Source: Nostoc sp. TCL240-02 (lineage in GTDB: Bacteria > Cyanobacteriota > Cyanobacteriia > Cyanobacteriales > Nostocaceae). Taken from it: a DNA stretch of 64,000 nt. Location: assembly GCF_013343235.1 (NCBI RefSeq), contig NZ_CP040094.1, forward strand, positions 744,501 through 808,500, written 5' to 3'. Of the stretch, positions 1 through 8,599 are shown piece after piece. Below the pieces are notes generated by a model. The model was given only the letters and a program-made list of their open reading frames with translations. It ran no database searches and was not told where the DNA came from. Position 1 is the stretch's first letter. Each line of letters opens with the position of its first letter. The position numbers and the translations under genes are program-made.

Positions 1-59
1 CGATCGCTAATTTGCGAAAGCGATCGCACTCAAAGCTGATGTAGAATCTTACAATCTCT

Positions 60-1688
60 TTAAAGGTCAAAAGTAACTTTATATTTCTTACCTGATGGAG
101 GAACGTTGCGATTAACTAAATCTGAGACAGTGTTGGTATTCTGAAGAATTTCCCAACCTACAGGAGAAAAAGTTTCTTTATTGAAGATATTGGGTGATAG
201 TAAAGGATTGGTTAGCGCCTGAGAAAAGGCATCAATCCCAATTAAGCGTGCTACTAAAGCAGGGATAGTTGAATTCTCGCGCCCATCTTCGGCGTAAAGC
301 CCCACAAAGAACTCAATCTTATCAACATGACCATATAATTCTTTGAGTTTTTGTTGAGCAAATTCATTGCCAGTAACTTGTTCAAATCTCGTCACTCTGG
401 GGAAACCGCACAATTCTCGATAATCGTTGTAGCTTGCCAATTGCAGTTGTCGTCCCAGTCTGATTGAGGGTAACTCGGTTAATTCCACCAATATATCAGG
501 GGTGTTAAATAAACCAATTTTTGTACCTGGTTGAGAGCAAGTTTCCTCCATCAATGCCCCTAAACCTTGGTCAATAAACATCTTATTGTTCCAAAGAGAT
601 GCAGCAATATGAGTTGGTTTACCGTTATAGTTAAATGTTTCTGGAATCGCACTATGCCAGCGATAAACAAAGTCAAACTCAATTGCCATATAGTTGGGAC
701 GATGCCAACTTTCTTTGGTAAAAGCTTCTGGATCGGCAAACAACTTAAAGTGATAAGGAGTGATGTGGTTAATGTACTCTTCCATAATGATTTTTAGAAT
801 CATCGCCATAAGAATATTTCTCGATGTTTGGAAGAGGCGTTCATCATCCCAATCTGGATAATTGCTCGCTAATTCATCACAAAGACGATTATGTTCGCGG
901 AGACATAGAGTGTTGAGCATTACATAACCAATTTGTACGTTTGCTCGTTCTACTCCCATTGCAAACATATATTGCTTTTTATCTACAGACTGTCTTTTTT
1001 CATCATTCAGGGGTTCATAAAGACCTTCAAATTCAGGTTTAATTTTATCCAGTGCTGGATCTGCATAATAAAACAAAGGATATTCTTCTTCTACACCATC
1101 TTGGCGTTTGAGTTTCTGAGTCTTTAATTTACCTCCTTGAAAACTTCTTAAAAGATGTGTTTGTTTTCTGGTTAAACCATAAACATTACACAAATCAATT
1201 TCATGGTTGGAAGTATTTTTTAGTTTATTGTAGTGATTAAGGCGAAGAAAGCTATCTGTAAACCATTGCACCCAATAGGGAAACAGCATAGTTGATTTGC
1301 CAGAATAAATAGTTTTACCGTCTCTTTTACGGAATAAAATAGCTAGGTCTTCAACTTTGGGTAGATTACCCTCAGCGTTTAACTTGGGATCGGGTGGTAG
1401 ATGCCTTCCTGTATAAGTGCGATCGTTGAGTGATTCCCAGGAAGTATAAGTATCAGTTTTCTTAGGAATTTTAGTATCAGGAATATGCTCATCCAGAGTC
1501 ATCATGCTGTAGGGATTAGGACGAGTCGGAATTTTATAGATGAGGCTGTTAAGCAGAGTTTTATTAACTTTACGTGCGATAGATTTGTTACTTTGGAGAA
1601 GTTGCCAAATTGGTTTAAAGTGGGTTAACACGTATGTTTGAATTTTGTTATCTAACCCGTCTTTGGATGTATCTCTTTTTCCAGTCAT
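60..1688 (-). CDS. Cyclooxygenase-like haem peroxidase / fatty-acid dioxygenase
   Basis: The 542-residue protein aligns by eye along its length with animal prostaglandin H synthases and belongs to the animal-type haem peroxidase superfamily. The segment REHNRLCDEL...LFQTSRNI matches the family. Tyr342 and His345 in VYRWH correspond to the radical tyrosine and proximal haem ligand of COX (Tyr385/His388). At the distal haem side the match to FAQHFTHQF reads VQWFTDSF: Gln141 is kept, but the distal histidine position is Asp145. There is no signal peptide or EGF domain, so it is probably cytosolic or peripheral. It lies 83 bp downstream of a same-strand DUF2235 hydrolase, which could release its lipid substrate. 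A fatty-acid oxygenase role is inferred from the family; the substrate is unknown. Confidence 0.8.
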   Translation of the reverse strand: MTGKRDTSKDGLDNKIQTYVLTHFKPIWQLLQSNKSIARKVNKTLLNSLIYKIPTRPNPYSMMTLDEHIPDTKIPKKTDTYTSWESLNDRTYTGRHLPPDPKLNAEGNLPKVEDLAILFRKRDGKTIYSGKSTMLFPYWVQWFTDSFLRLNHYNKLKNTSNHEIDLCNVYGLTRKQTHLLRSFQGGKLKTQKLKRQDGVEEEYPLFYYADPALDKIKPEFEGLYEPLNDEKRQSVDKKQYMFAMGVERANVQIGYVMLNTLCLREHNRLCDELASNYPDWDDERLFQTSRNILMAMILKIIMEEYINHITPYHFKLFADPEAFTKESWHRPNYMAIEFDFVYRWHSAIPETFNYNGKPTHIAASLWNNKMFIDQGLGALMEETCSQPGTKIGLFNTPDILVELTELPSIRLGRQLQLASYNDYRELCGFPRVTRFEQVTGNEFAQQKLKELYGHVDKIEFFVGLYAEDGRENSTIPALVARLIGIDAFSQALTNPLLSPNIFNKETFSPVGWEILQNTNTVSDLVNRNVPPSGKKYKVTFDL

Positions 1689-1771
1689 AATTATTTCTAT
1701 TTTCTGTTTTTCAATTTATGTATTCGATGCTGTTTAAAATTATCTACTTTGATTACTCCAATTAGTTCAAA

Positions 1772-2779
1772 TTATTTAAGTTTGGAAATAATCTTTTGTA
1801 GATTTTTCGGTCGATAGTCTTTGCGATTTTTCAAACGGTTAATTGTGCTTTCATGAAGGTCTTCAATGACATCGCTAACCTCACGAAACTTGATTCCTGC
1901 TAATTTAAAGAATCCAGCATCGTTTTTAAAGTTACATTCATAATTGGGGTTAATACCTGTAGGAATCACGCTTGTATCGAAGTCAAGCCCCAATTGCATC
2001 TCACCAATGGAATCAATCATCCACTGTAATGCAGCATCTGATAACCCACTATGTTCTTCAGTTCCACCACCAACGCAGCCGTGTCCACCAGGGAACCACT
2101 TTTGAATCACTCGCTGGTTTTCAGCATCAGGATGCTTTGTCATGGGAGTGACATCAAAGACTTCACGAATTTCGTCGATCGCTACTGCGTGCAATGCATT
2201 CTGAACACATTTGTTTAAAGTAGTGTCATGGAATCTGTAACGCTTATTCAGCTGCTCGCTCAACTTGCTGAAGGCGGGTATCCCAGGAATACCAAGGGCC
2301 CCAACGGTATCAAAGCAACCCAGCAAGGTGATAGGGACGCGATCGCCATAAGCTTGACGGTATTCCACAGCTTCCTGATCTTTTGGTTTAACACCTCGTT
2401 TACGGTAAAGCTCGTAAGCTTCATGGGCTTTGGTGACATGAGGACGGTCTAGAAGACCGGAGCAATAGATCATTCCCGCGAGACTTCTAACTGTATAAGC
2501 ACCACGACTAAAACCAAACAGATAAATTTCGTCGCCAGGAACATAGTTGAGGCTCAGAAATCGGTAGCCATCTTCTATATTTCTATCGATTCCTAGTCCG
2601 GTAGCTCCCCCTAAAACCTTTTGACCCTCAGCTCCAACCCCCTCGTCATAAAATACGATTTGTGCAACCCCGTCACTAGCCATCGGTTTTACCGATTGAG
2701 CTAACTTAACCACATTGCTAGGGTAAGCACTTGTTAATTGTTGCCAGGTTCCATCACAGCATATAACAAGACGTTTCAT
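1772..2779 (-). CDS. DUF2235 alpha/beta-hydrolase (phospholipase-like)
   Basis: A 335-residue protein of the DUF2235 family. It starts with the typical MKRLVICCDGTW strand and has the nucleophile elbow GFSRGA at residues 89-94 (Ser91), followed by YTVRSLAG. DUF2235 includes the Tle1 phospholipase effectors of type VI secretion, but no secretion genes are visible here and there is no signal peptide, so an intracellular esterase or lipase role is more likely. It is upstream of the cyclooxygenase-like gene in the same orientation, and the two probably form an operon. Codon use and base composition resemble the neighbours. The family call is firm; the activity is inferred. Confidence 0.82.
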   Translation of the reverse strand: MKRLVICCDGTWQQLTSAYPSNVVKLAQSVKPMASDGVAQIVFYDEGVGAEGQKVLGGATGLGIDRNIEDGYRFLSLNYVPGDEIYLFGFSRGAYTVRSLAGMIYCSGLLDRPHVTKAHEAYELYRKRGVKPKDQEAVEYRQAYGDRVPITLLGCFDTVGALGIPGIPAFSKLSEQLNKRYRFHDTTLNKCVQNALHAVAIDEIREVFDVTPMTKHPDAENQRVIQKWFPGGHGCVGGGTEEHSGLSDAALQWMIDSIGEMQLGLDFDTSVIPTGINPNYECNFKNDAGFFKLAGIKFREVSDVIEDLHESTINRLKNRKDYRPKNLQKIISKLK

Positions 2780-3312
2780 ATTGTTATTTCAAGGTGTTTG
2801 ATTAATTAGATCAACTTTTTATTAAGATGTGAATTTGGCATATAGTTAGGGCAAAAGCATTTTTGATATTAACTATAATATTTAGTTTTCTAAATGCTTT
2901 AGCGAAATATAGTCTCATTTTTATAATGAGAATGCAAGGACAGTTAAGACAGTTAAGGAGTAAATTTATTAAATAAATATTAAGTAATTATCTGTGCAGC
3001 AAAATCATTAAAAAACTAAAAATATTTAATTGAATTTTAGTTTTTAAAATGAAATCATCAAGGTGCATTAAAGTAAAAAATATTGCTTAAGTAAGTCGGC
3101 GAGAAAAATTCAATGTATATGAATAAATGTAAATTGTCTGTAGGGGAGACATTTGCGTGGGCGGGTCTCCCGACTTGAGCAAAATAGCGTTGTGTTATGC
3201 CATCTTAAATTATTGACGATGCATTGCGCTGCGCGACAACACACCCTACAGTTAAATTTCTTAACATGGCTTGAAATATTAGCGCCGACTTATCCACTCA
3301 CTACGTTTTTCT
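2780..3312. other. Intergenic region with a small inverted-repeat element
   Basis: This AT-rich 533-bp gap separates the divergent DUF2235 and mtnA genes and should carry both promoters. At 3138-3145 and 3244-3251 the octamers CTGTAGGG and CCCTACAG form an inverted pair. Inside it, GGAGAC (3145-3150) and GTCTCC (3165-3170) can form a second hairpin. This looks like one of the small dispersed palindromic repeats common in Nostoc intergenic DNA. The short open frames here have no recognisable product. Confidence 0.5.
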
Positions 3313-4374
3313 ATGACACTTTCTACAAACCACGTTTATCCCGTTATTTGGCACAATGAATCGGTGTCATTAATTGACCAAACGCGCTTACCCAACGAAT
3401 ATACATTTGTGGAAATTCACCGCAGTGAAGATATGGCACGGGCGATTAAAACCATGATTGTTCGAGGTGCGCCTGCAATTGGTGTGGCTGCGGCTTATGG
3501 AATGTATCTTGGCGCAAGGGAAATTGAAACTAGTGATCGCACCGAATTTTTGCAAAACTTAGATAAAGTAGCCCAGTTGTTGCGTTCTACTCGTCCGACG
3601 GCGGTAAATTTATTTTGGGCAATCAGCCGGATGCTGAAAGTTGCCTACGAAACGCTGGGAACGGTAGAAGAGATTAAGCAAACCCTGTTCCAAACAGCCC
3701 AAGCAATTAACGCTGAAGATTTACAAACCTGTCAGGCGATCGGCGACAATGGTTTAGCAGTCTTGCCCACTACCCCAGAAAAGCTGACACTGCTTACTCA
3801 CTGCAACGCTGGGGCGCTAGCTACGGCTGGTTATGGCACTGCTTTGGGTGTGGTGCGTTCTGCTTGGAGAGAAGGACGTTTAGAACGTTTATTTGCCGAC
3901 GAAACCCGTCCCCGCTTGCAAGGCGCAAAACTCACCACTTGGGAATGTGTGCAAGAAGGTATTCCAGTGACATTAATTACTGATAATATGGCAGCCCATT
4001 GCATGAAACAGGGTTTGATTCATGCTGTAGTTGTGGGTGCCGATCGCATTGCTGCTAATGGCGACACTGCTAATAAAATTGGTACATATAGTGTGGCAAT
4101 CGCAGCTAAAGCTCATAATATCCCCTTCTTTGTGGCTGCACCCCTTTCCACCGTTGATTTTGAATTGGCCGATGGCAGCAAAATTCCAATTGAAGAACGC
4201 GATCCAACAGAAATATATCAAGTCGGGGATACTATTCTCACACCTGAAGGTGTCGATTTTTACAACCCAGCTTTTGATGTGACTCCGGCTGAGTTGATTA
4301 CAGCCATCATTACAGAGAATGGAGCGATCGCACCTCATGAATTAGCGAAATCACAGGTAAAGCAATTAGTGTAA
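3313..4374 (+). CDS. mtnA: S-methyl-5-thioribose-1-phosphate isomerase
   Basis: This 353-residue protein converts 5-methylthioribose-1-phosphate to the ribulose form in methionine salvage. It is a cytosolic enzyme of the eIF2B-alpha-like fold. Family signatures are visible: the [15 protein letters not shown] segment (about residues 49-63), the catalytic-cysteine region [10 protein letters not shown], and the catalytic-aspartate segment [20 protein letters not shown]. Length is normal for MtnA. No other methionine-salvage gene is in the window, so it appears to stand alone. The ATG at 3313 gives the expected N-terminus, although no strong ribosome-binding site is seen. Confidence 0.95.
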   Translation: MTLSTNHVYPVIWHNESVSLIDQTRLPNEYTFVEIHRSEDMARAIKTMIVRGAPAIGVAAAYGMYLGAREIETSDRTEFLQNLDKVAQLLRSTRPTAVNLFWAISRMLKVAYETLGTVEEIKQTLFQTAQAINAEDLQTCQAIGDNGLAVLPTTPEKLTLLTHCNAGALATAGYGTALGVVRSAWREGRLERLFADETRPRLQGAKLTTWECVQEGIPVTLITDNMAAHCMKQGLIHAVVVGADRIAANGDTANKIGTYSVAIAAKAHNIPFFVAAPLSTVDFELADGSKIPIEERDPTEIYQVGDTILTPEGVDFYNPAFDVTPAELITAIITENGAIAPHELAKSQVKQLV

Positions 4375-4404
4375 TTGAGTACAAAGAGGATAAAAGTTTT
4401 AAAT

Positions 4405-4590
4405 GTTCATCGACACCACTCGCCAAATCGCCGAAACCCTATATTTTTCGTTGAGTGGTGTCGATTGCTTACTGGGTAAGGATTTGAGATATGCGTGTTG
4501 TTCAATTTCACACAACATATATAATATTTTGTAGAGTGGTGTCGATTTGGTGTCTGAAAGCCTTACGGGGCAAAGGCTCCTGGACGAACT
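4405..4590 (+). promoter_or_regulatory. CRISPR leader with promoter
   Basis: This AT-rich stretch lies directly upstream of the first CRISPR repeat. It holds a near-consensus promoter: TTGTTC at 4498-4503, 16 bp, then TATAAT at 4520-4525. Transcription would start about 60 nt before the first repeat. The 13-mer GAGTGGTGTCGAT occurs at 4453-4465 and 4534-4546, and its reverse complement at 4409-4421. Repeated GTCGA-type boxes and an ACACAACATAT stretch resemble leaders of other cyanobacterial arrays as I remember them. The intact leader supports left-to-right transcription. Confidence 0.7.
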
Positions 4591-4897
4591 CCCTACCGAT
4601 TGGGTTAAATCGGAATTAATGGAAACGAATTGGGAGTCGCCAAACGCTTTTGCACTACCACCCTACCGATTGGGTTAAATCGGAATTAATGGAAACCCTA
4701 TGAACTCCACGTCCATTTCTACTAACCCCTGTACCCTACCGATTGGGTTAAATCGGAATTAATGGAAACTTGGATTGAGAAAGCCCAAGGTTTAGCTGAT
4801 TATTGCCCTACCGATTGGGTTAAATCGGAATTAATGGATAACTTGAGCCGAGTTCTCGATAACTCTAGCGATCGCTCTAAATCCAAATAACGGAAAC
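4591..4897 (+). CRISPR. Short CRISPR array, no cas genes in the window
   Basis: Three identical 36-nt repeats lie at 4591-4626, 4661-4696 and 4734-4769. A fourth at 4806-4841 differs at two 3' positions. Spacers are 34, 37 and 36 nt. Each repeat contains the hairpin CCGATT-GGGTTA-AATCGG and ends in TGGAAAC, a 3' handle like those of type I-D and type III cyanobacterial arrays. A fifth, heavily decayed repeat can be aligned at 4863-4897 (about 26 of 35 positions). Decay at the right end and a leader at the left both fix the orientation as plus. There are no cas genes nearby, so processing must rely on enzymes encoded elsewhere, or the array is an orphan. Confidence 0.92.
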
Positions 4898-4921
4898 TTT
4901 ATAGGGGATTGCACCAAAAAA

Positions 4922-4959
4922 TCTCCGACTTTTTAGAAAAGCCGGGGACTTTGTTTTTT
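4922..4959 (+). terminator. Rho-independent terminator after the CRISPR array
   Basis: An imperfect 12-bp hairpin (TCTCCGACTTTT, loop TAG, AAAAGCCGGGGA) at 4922-4948 is followed by a T-rich run to 4959. It is placed to end the pre-crRNA. Similar hairpins recur widely in cyanobacterial intergenic DNA, so it may also be a dispersed repeat. Confidence 0.55.
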
Positions 4960-5088
4960 GACTACTTTAAAATCTAAGGGATCAAAATTTATCAGCAATT
5001 TTTTCAATAATTTTATCTAAACTTCATATTTTGACTAAATTCAATAAGCAAAATCCGCAATTACTTTCTCAAAAGAAGCTTTGATTTT

Positions 5089-5336
5089 CTCAAACCCCAG
5101 TTTGCTTTCTCATTTTGGTATTTTCCGCAAGTAAAATAAGCTTTGACTTACTCAAACCCAAGTTTACTTTCTCATTTCGGTGTTTTCCGCAAGTGAAATA
5201 AGCTTTTGCTTTCTCAAACCCCAGTTTGCTTTCTCATTTCGGTGTTTTCCGCAAGTGAAATAAGCTTTTGCTTTCTCAAACCCCAGTTTGCTTTCTCATT
5301 TTGGTGTTTTTTGCAAATAAAATGCCATTTCGCTTT
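5089..5336. repeat. 62-bp tandem repeat, four units
   Basis: Units begin with CTCAAACCC at 5089, 5151, 5213 and 5275, giving an exact 62-bp period. Units 2 and 3 are nearly identical; units 1 and 4 are more diverged, and a partial unit can be traced from about 5050. Each unit contains CAGTTTGCTTTCTCATTT, TTTTCCGCAAGT and AATAAGCTTT. No reading frame runs through it and the period is not a multiple of three. Function is unknown. Confidence 0.85.
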
Positions 5337-5421
5337 TTTAAAATGGTTGATTTATCAAAGGATGTCTGAGAAGTATTAAATATTTGTCGATCCCCCTAAC
5401 CCCCCTTAAAAAGCGTGTATA

Positions 5422-5532
5422 CACAAGTCAAATTACCCCCCTTAATCCCCCCTTATAAAGGGGGGAAACAAAAAATCCAGTTCCCTCCCCAATATATATG
5501 GGGAGGGTTAGGGTGGGGTAATTCGACTTGTG
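5422..5532. repeat. MITE-like inverted-repeat element
   Basis: An 18-bp terminal inverted repeat (5422-5439 and 5515-5532, one mismatch; left end CACAAGTCAAATTACCCC) encloses two inner palindromes: CCCCCCTT...AAGGGGGG near 5446-5466 and CCCTCCCC...GGGGAGGG near 5493-5508. There is no coding capacity. It lies 20 bp beyond the stop of icd, so its hairpins may also end icd transcription. Confidence 0.65.
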
Positions 5533-5552
5533 ACTAATTAACCTTAATAGAA

Positions 5553-6974
5553 TTAACCAAAATGCTGAATAATTGCATCGGCAAATTCAGAACATTTTAA
5601 GGGTTCAACTGGCGGTTCTAGCAGTCGGGCTAAATCGTAGGTGACTTGACTATTGGCGATCGCATCGCTTAAACCTTTCTTAACTAGGTCTGCGGCTTCT
5701 TGCCAACCCAAAAATTCCAGCATCATCACACCAGACAAAATCACTGAACCCGGATTAATCCGATCTAAGCCGGCGTGTTTGGGTGCAGTACCGTGGGTAG
5801 CTTCAAATATGGCACTAGAATCACCAATATTTGCCCCTGGCCCCATTCCCAATCCCCCAACAATTGCTGCGGCGGCATCAGACAAGTAATCGCCGTTTAA
5901 GTTCATCGTTGCCAAAATCGAATATTCATCCGGTCTGGTTTGGATTTGTTGAAAAATACTGTCAGCAATCCGGTCATTCACCAAAACTTTCTCTTTCCAT
6001 TTGCCATCGCCGTGGGTTGCCCAAATTGTGTTAAGAACAGTTTCAACTTCCTTGACAACTTGCGCTTTCTTGTCTGGGGTAAGATTATCAAACCCAGGCT
6101 CAATCTGGCGGGCGTTTTCTTCTAAGGAAATATTCGGATTTTTTTCCTTGTTACTCAAAATCCAAGATTCTTGTTCAGTGACAGTTTCTTGGCGGAATTC
6201 ACTAGTTGCTAGTTCATAACCCCAGTCGCGGAAAGCTCCTTCGGTGTACTTCATGATGTTGCCCTTATGCACCAAAGTCACCTGTTGCTTATTTTTGGGC
6301 AATAGCAAAGCGTGTTTGATGGCACGTCTGACTAGGCGCTGAGAACCAGTTTTGCTGATGGGTTTGATGCCAATACCAGAATCAAGAGGAATGCGTTTTT
6401 TCCCATGTTCTGGTGTGGCGGGGATTAGTTCTTCATTGAGAATTTTAATTAAGCGATCGCCGATTTCGCTACCTTGTCGCCACTCAATGCCTAAATAAAT
6501 ATCTTCTGTATTTTCCCGATAAACAATTACATCCAGCTTTTCTGGGTTTTTGTGGGGTGAGGGCGTACCTGCATAGTAACGGCAAGGACGCACGCAAGCA
6601 TACAAGTCAAAAATTTGCCGCAGCGCCACATTTAAAGAACGAATTCCGCCCCCAATGGGAGTAGTCAAAGGCCCTTTAATCGCTACACCATATTCTTCAA
6701 TTGCCGTGAGAGTGTCTTGAGGTAAATACTGATAAGTACCATATAAATCGCAAGCTTCGTCACCAGCGTAAACCTTGAACCAGCTAATTTGACGTTGACC
6801 CTTATATGCTTTGGCTACAGCAGCATCGAGGACTTTTTGGGTAGCAGGCCAGATGTCTATACCTGTACCATCGCCGCGAATAAAGGGGATAATTGGATTG
6901 TCCGGTACGATTGGTTCACCATTTTTGAAGGTGATCTTTGCTCCGGCTGCGGGGGGGGTAATCTTTTCGTACAT
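5553..6974 (-). CDS. icd: NADP-dependent isocitrate dehydrogenase
   Basis: This 473-residue enzyme oxidatively decarboxylates isocitrate to 2-oxoglutarate, the carbon skeleton for ammonium assimilation and the effector sensed by NtcA. Visible signatures include [14 protein letters not shown] near residue 30, the substrate-binding stretch [11 protein letters not shown], the [14 protein letters not shown] segment and the C-terminal [11 protein letters not shown]. The length and an extra internal segment (about residues 265-320, with [14 protein letters not shown]) are usual for cyanobacterial Icd. I could not find a convincing NtcA site upstream, though icd is NtcA-controlled in some cyanobacteria. 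It appears monocistronic. Confidence 0.96.
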   Translation of the reverse strand: MYEKITPPAAGAKITFKNGEPIVPDNPIIPFIRGDGTGIDIWPATQKVLDAAVAKAYKGQRQISWFKVYAGDEACDLYGTYQYLPQDTLTAIEEYGVAIKGPLTTPIGGGIRSLNVALRQIFDLYACVRPCRYYAGTPSPHKNPEKLDVIVYRENTEDIYLGIEWRQGSEIGDRLIKILNEELIPATPEHGKKRIPLDSGIGIKPISKTGSQRLVRRAIKHALLLPKNKQQVTLVHKGNIMKYTEGAFRDWGYELATSEFRQETVTEQESWILSNKEKNPNISLEENARQIEPGFDNLTPDKKAQVVKEVETVLNTIWATHGDGKWKEKVLVNDRIADSIFQQIQTRPDEYSILATMNLNGDYLSDAAAAIVGGLGMGPGANIGDSSAIFEATHGTAPKHAGLDRINPGSVILSGVMMLEFLGWQEAADLVKKGLSDAIANSQVTYDLARLLEPPVEPLKCSEFADAIIQHFG

Positions 6975-7362
6975 CGTTCACACACTCCTAATCGATACGC
7001 TGCTAGTCAAAAAATCCTTATGTGGCAGGCTTGTATTTTGGGTACTGGGTATTGGGTACTGGGGATTGGGAAGAGACACGAAGTGATTTTTTCAATAATT
7101 CACCCTTGTCCTCCATGTCCCCTCAGTCGTAGTACCCAGTCCCTAATCCCCAGTCCCCAGTCCCCAGTCCCCAGTTCTTAGTCTCCAGATTTTCCCCCTA
7201 TTCCCCTTGTACATTATTTGGGGATTAAGTGTGAGATTTCAGTGAAGCGATCGCAATTTTGTACGATCAAAAATAGTAAACTACTTTTCGCTATCAATGC
7301 TCCACTTTGGAGAATACCCGATAGCTTACCGCTCTTTCACTGACCGTTAACACAAGAATGGC
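6975..7362. repeat. Intergenic region with short tandem repeats
   Basis: The gap between divergent icd and gun4 holds two degenerate heptanucleotide clusters. TACTGGGTATTGGGTACTGGGGATTGGG-type sequence lies at about 7039-7072, and CCCCAGT units lie at about 7130-7190 in the opposite sense. The two clusters are largely complementary and could pair into a long stem. The promoter of gun4 must lie to the right of them, and that of icd to the left or within. Confidence 0.7.
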
Positions 7363-8091
7363 ATGACAGACCCAATGATTTTATCAGGCCCTGCAAATGA
7401 CATCGACTCCCTCCGACAACCATTAATCGCCGGGTCTGAAAAAGTCCAACAACAGACAATCCCACAGTTAGCTGAGTTGGGTAATGAGGGATTAGACGTG
7501 TTGATGGAATTTTTACTGAAACGACGTGAGAACCCAGCGACTTGGATTGATGGCAAAGCTTACCAAGTCCTTTACAACTCTGATGCACCTCAAGCCAAAG
7601 AATTTCTGCGCTCCTGTTTTCCTGAAGGAATTGTACCTCTAAAATCAGAGTGCGGGATTAACTACAATTCTTTACAACAGCTACTTGCTGCTCAAGACTT
7701 CCAAGCAGCCGATCGCGTCACCATCGAAAAAATGTGTGAACTATCAGGGCCAACGGCTGTACAACGCAAGTGGTTGTACTTTACCGAGGTAGAAAATACC
7801 CCGGCTGTTGACTTACAAACCATTAACAACCTCTGGTTAGTCCACTCCGAAGGTAAATTTGGCTTTTCAGTGCAGCGAGAAATCTGGTTGAGTTTGGGTA
7901 AAAATTGGGAGAATTTCTGGCCGAAAATTGGCTGGAAAGAAGGTAATAATTGGACGCGATACCCTAACAGCTTTACCTGGGATTTGAGTGCGCCTAGAGG
8001 TCACTTACCCCTTTCTAATCAGCTGCGGGGGGTACGAGTGTTTGCTTCTTTACTCTCTCACCCTGCTTGGACAAAGAACTCAGAAAAATAA
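7363..8091 (+). CDS. gun4: GUN4-domain protein, Mg-chelatase activator
   Basis: GUN4 binds protoporphyrin IX and Mg-protoporphyrin and stimulates magnesium chelatase at the entry to chlorophyll synthesis. The 242-residue protein has an N-terminal helical bundle (about residues 1-85, LRQPLIAGSEKVQQQTIPQL) and a C-terminal GUN4 core (about 90-235). The core contains YNSLQQLLAAQDFQAADR, the porphyrin-binding stretch around GKFGFSVQREIW, and GNNWTRYPNSFTWDLSAPRGHLP. Both the two-domain layout and the length are normal for cyanobacterial Gun4. Translation starts at ATG 7363. The gene stands alone. Confidence 0.95.
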   Translation: MTDPMILSGPANDIDSLRQPLIAGSEKVQQQTIPQLAELGNEGLDVLMEFLLKRRENPATWIDGKAYQVLYNSDAPQAKEFLRSCFPEGIVPLKSECGINYNSLQQLLAAQDFQAADRVTIEKMCELSGPTAVQRKWLYFTEVENTPAVDLQTINNLWLVHSEGKFGFSVQREIWLSLGKNWENFWPKIGWKEGNNWTRYPNSFTWDLSAPRGHLPLSNQLRGVRVFASLLSHPAWTKNSEK

Positions 8092-8119
8092 TGATTTTGA
8101 GCTTACGGACAAATGGACT

Positions 8120-8289
8120 ATGATCAATCCCACCAACCGAGAATTATACGTCATCATTGAACGTGATGAAGATGGCACTATGTCGGAGAAGTACCTCAGC
8201 TACAAGCCTGTTACAGTCAAGGAGAAACAATTGATGAGTTGATGGCTAATATTAAAGAAGTAATTGAACTTTGTTTAGAGGATGTGTGA
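8120..8289 (+). pseudogene. Frameshifted HicB-family antitoxin
   Basis: The frame starting at ATG 8120 reads MINPTNRELYVIIERDEDGT. A one-base deletion near 8178 then shifts the continuation into another frame, which reads YVGEVPQLQACYSQGETIDEL followed by MANIKEVIELCLEDV and a stop at 8287-8289. Joined, the two parts make a normal short HicB/UPF0150 antitoxin of about 56 residues. No HicA partner remains next to it. This is best read as a relic of a toxin-antitoxin pair; a sequencing error at this spot is the alternative. Confidence 0.7.
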
Positions 8290-8548
8290 AAAGTCAAAAA
8301 TATCATGCTGTCGTCTGCGATCGGAGTATGACTTAAAGAGTTTAAGGGTCAGAAAGTTCGGCCCGGAACGAAAAAGCTTTGAGAAGACAACAATTCATTT
8401 AGAACCTGATGTTGCAGAGGTTTTTCCCAATGCCGATGCTGTGAATGAGGCTCTAAGATTTCTGATTAGAGTTGTGCAGGACAACCAAGTTTCTGCACTT
8501 ACAAAGCAGTCTCAAAATTCCTCAGATTGGGCACATAAAAGTCCCTAA
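8282..8548 (+). CDS. Small protein, possible ribbon-helix-helix antitoxin
   Basis: This 88-residue hypothetical protein overlaps the end of the broken hicB. The stretch SEYDLKSL...KTTIHLEPDVAEVF followed by AVNEALRFLIRV resembles small cyanobacterial BrnA/CopG-like antitoxins, with a beta strand and then helices. The first dozen residues look unlike the family, so the annotated ATG may not be the original start. No toxin gene is adjacent. It may be the surviving part of a decayed toxin-antitoxin locus. The call is tentative. Confidence 0.35.
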   Translation: MCEKSKISCCRLRSEYDLKSLRVRKFGPERKSFEKTTIHLEPDVAEVFPNADAVNEALRFLIRVVQDNQVSALTKQSQNSSDWAHKSP

Positions 8549-8599
8549 TACTGATTTGAAACTGCCGCAGATCCCAAACTGAAAATATTAAAATGGATA

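Noticed and set aside
1772-2779. DUF2235 protein as a type VI secretion effector
   Set aside because: No VgrG, Hcp or immunity gene is nearby; the neighbour is a metabolic dioxygenase.
3153-3359. 68-residue open frame before mtnA
   Set aside because: It runs through a palindromic repeat and into mtnA in another frame; no protein-like composition.
3973-4338. 121-residue antisense frame within mtnA
   Set aside because: It is a complementary-strand shadow of a well-conserved gene with no independent support.
5041-5336. Extension of the CRISPR array
   Set aside because: The exact 62-bp head-to-tail period has no unique spacers, and the unit is unrelated to the CRISPR repeat.
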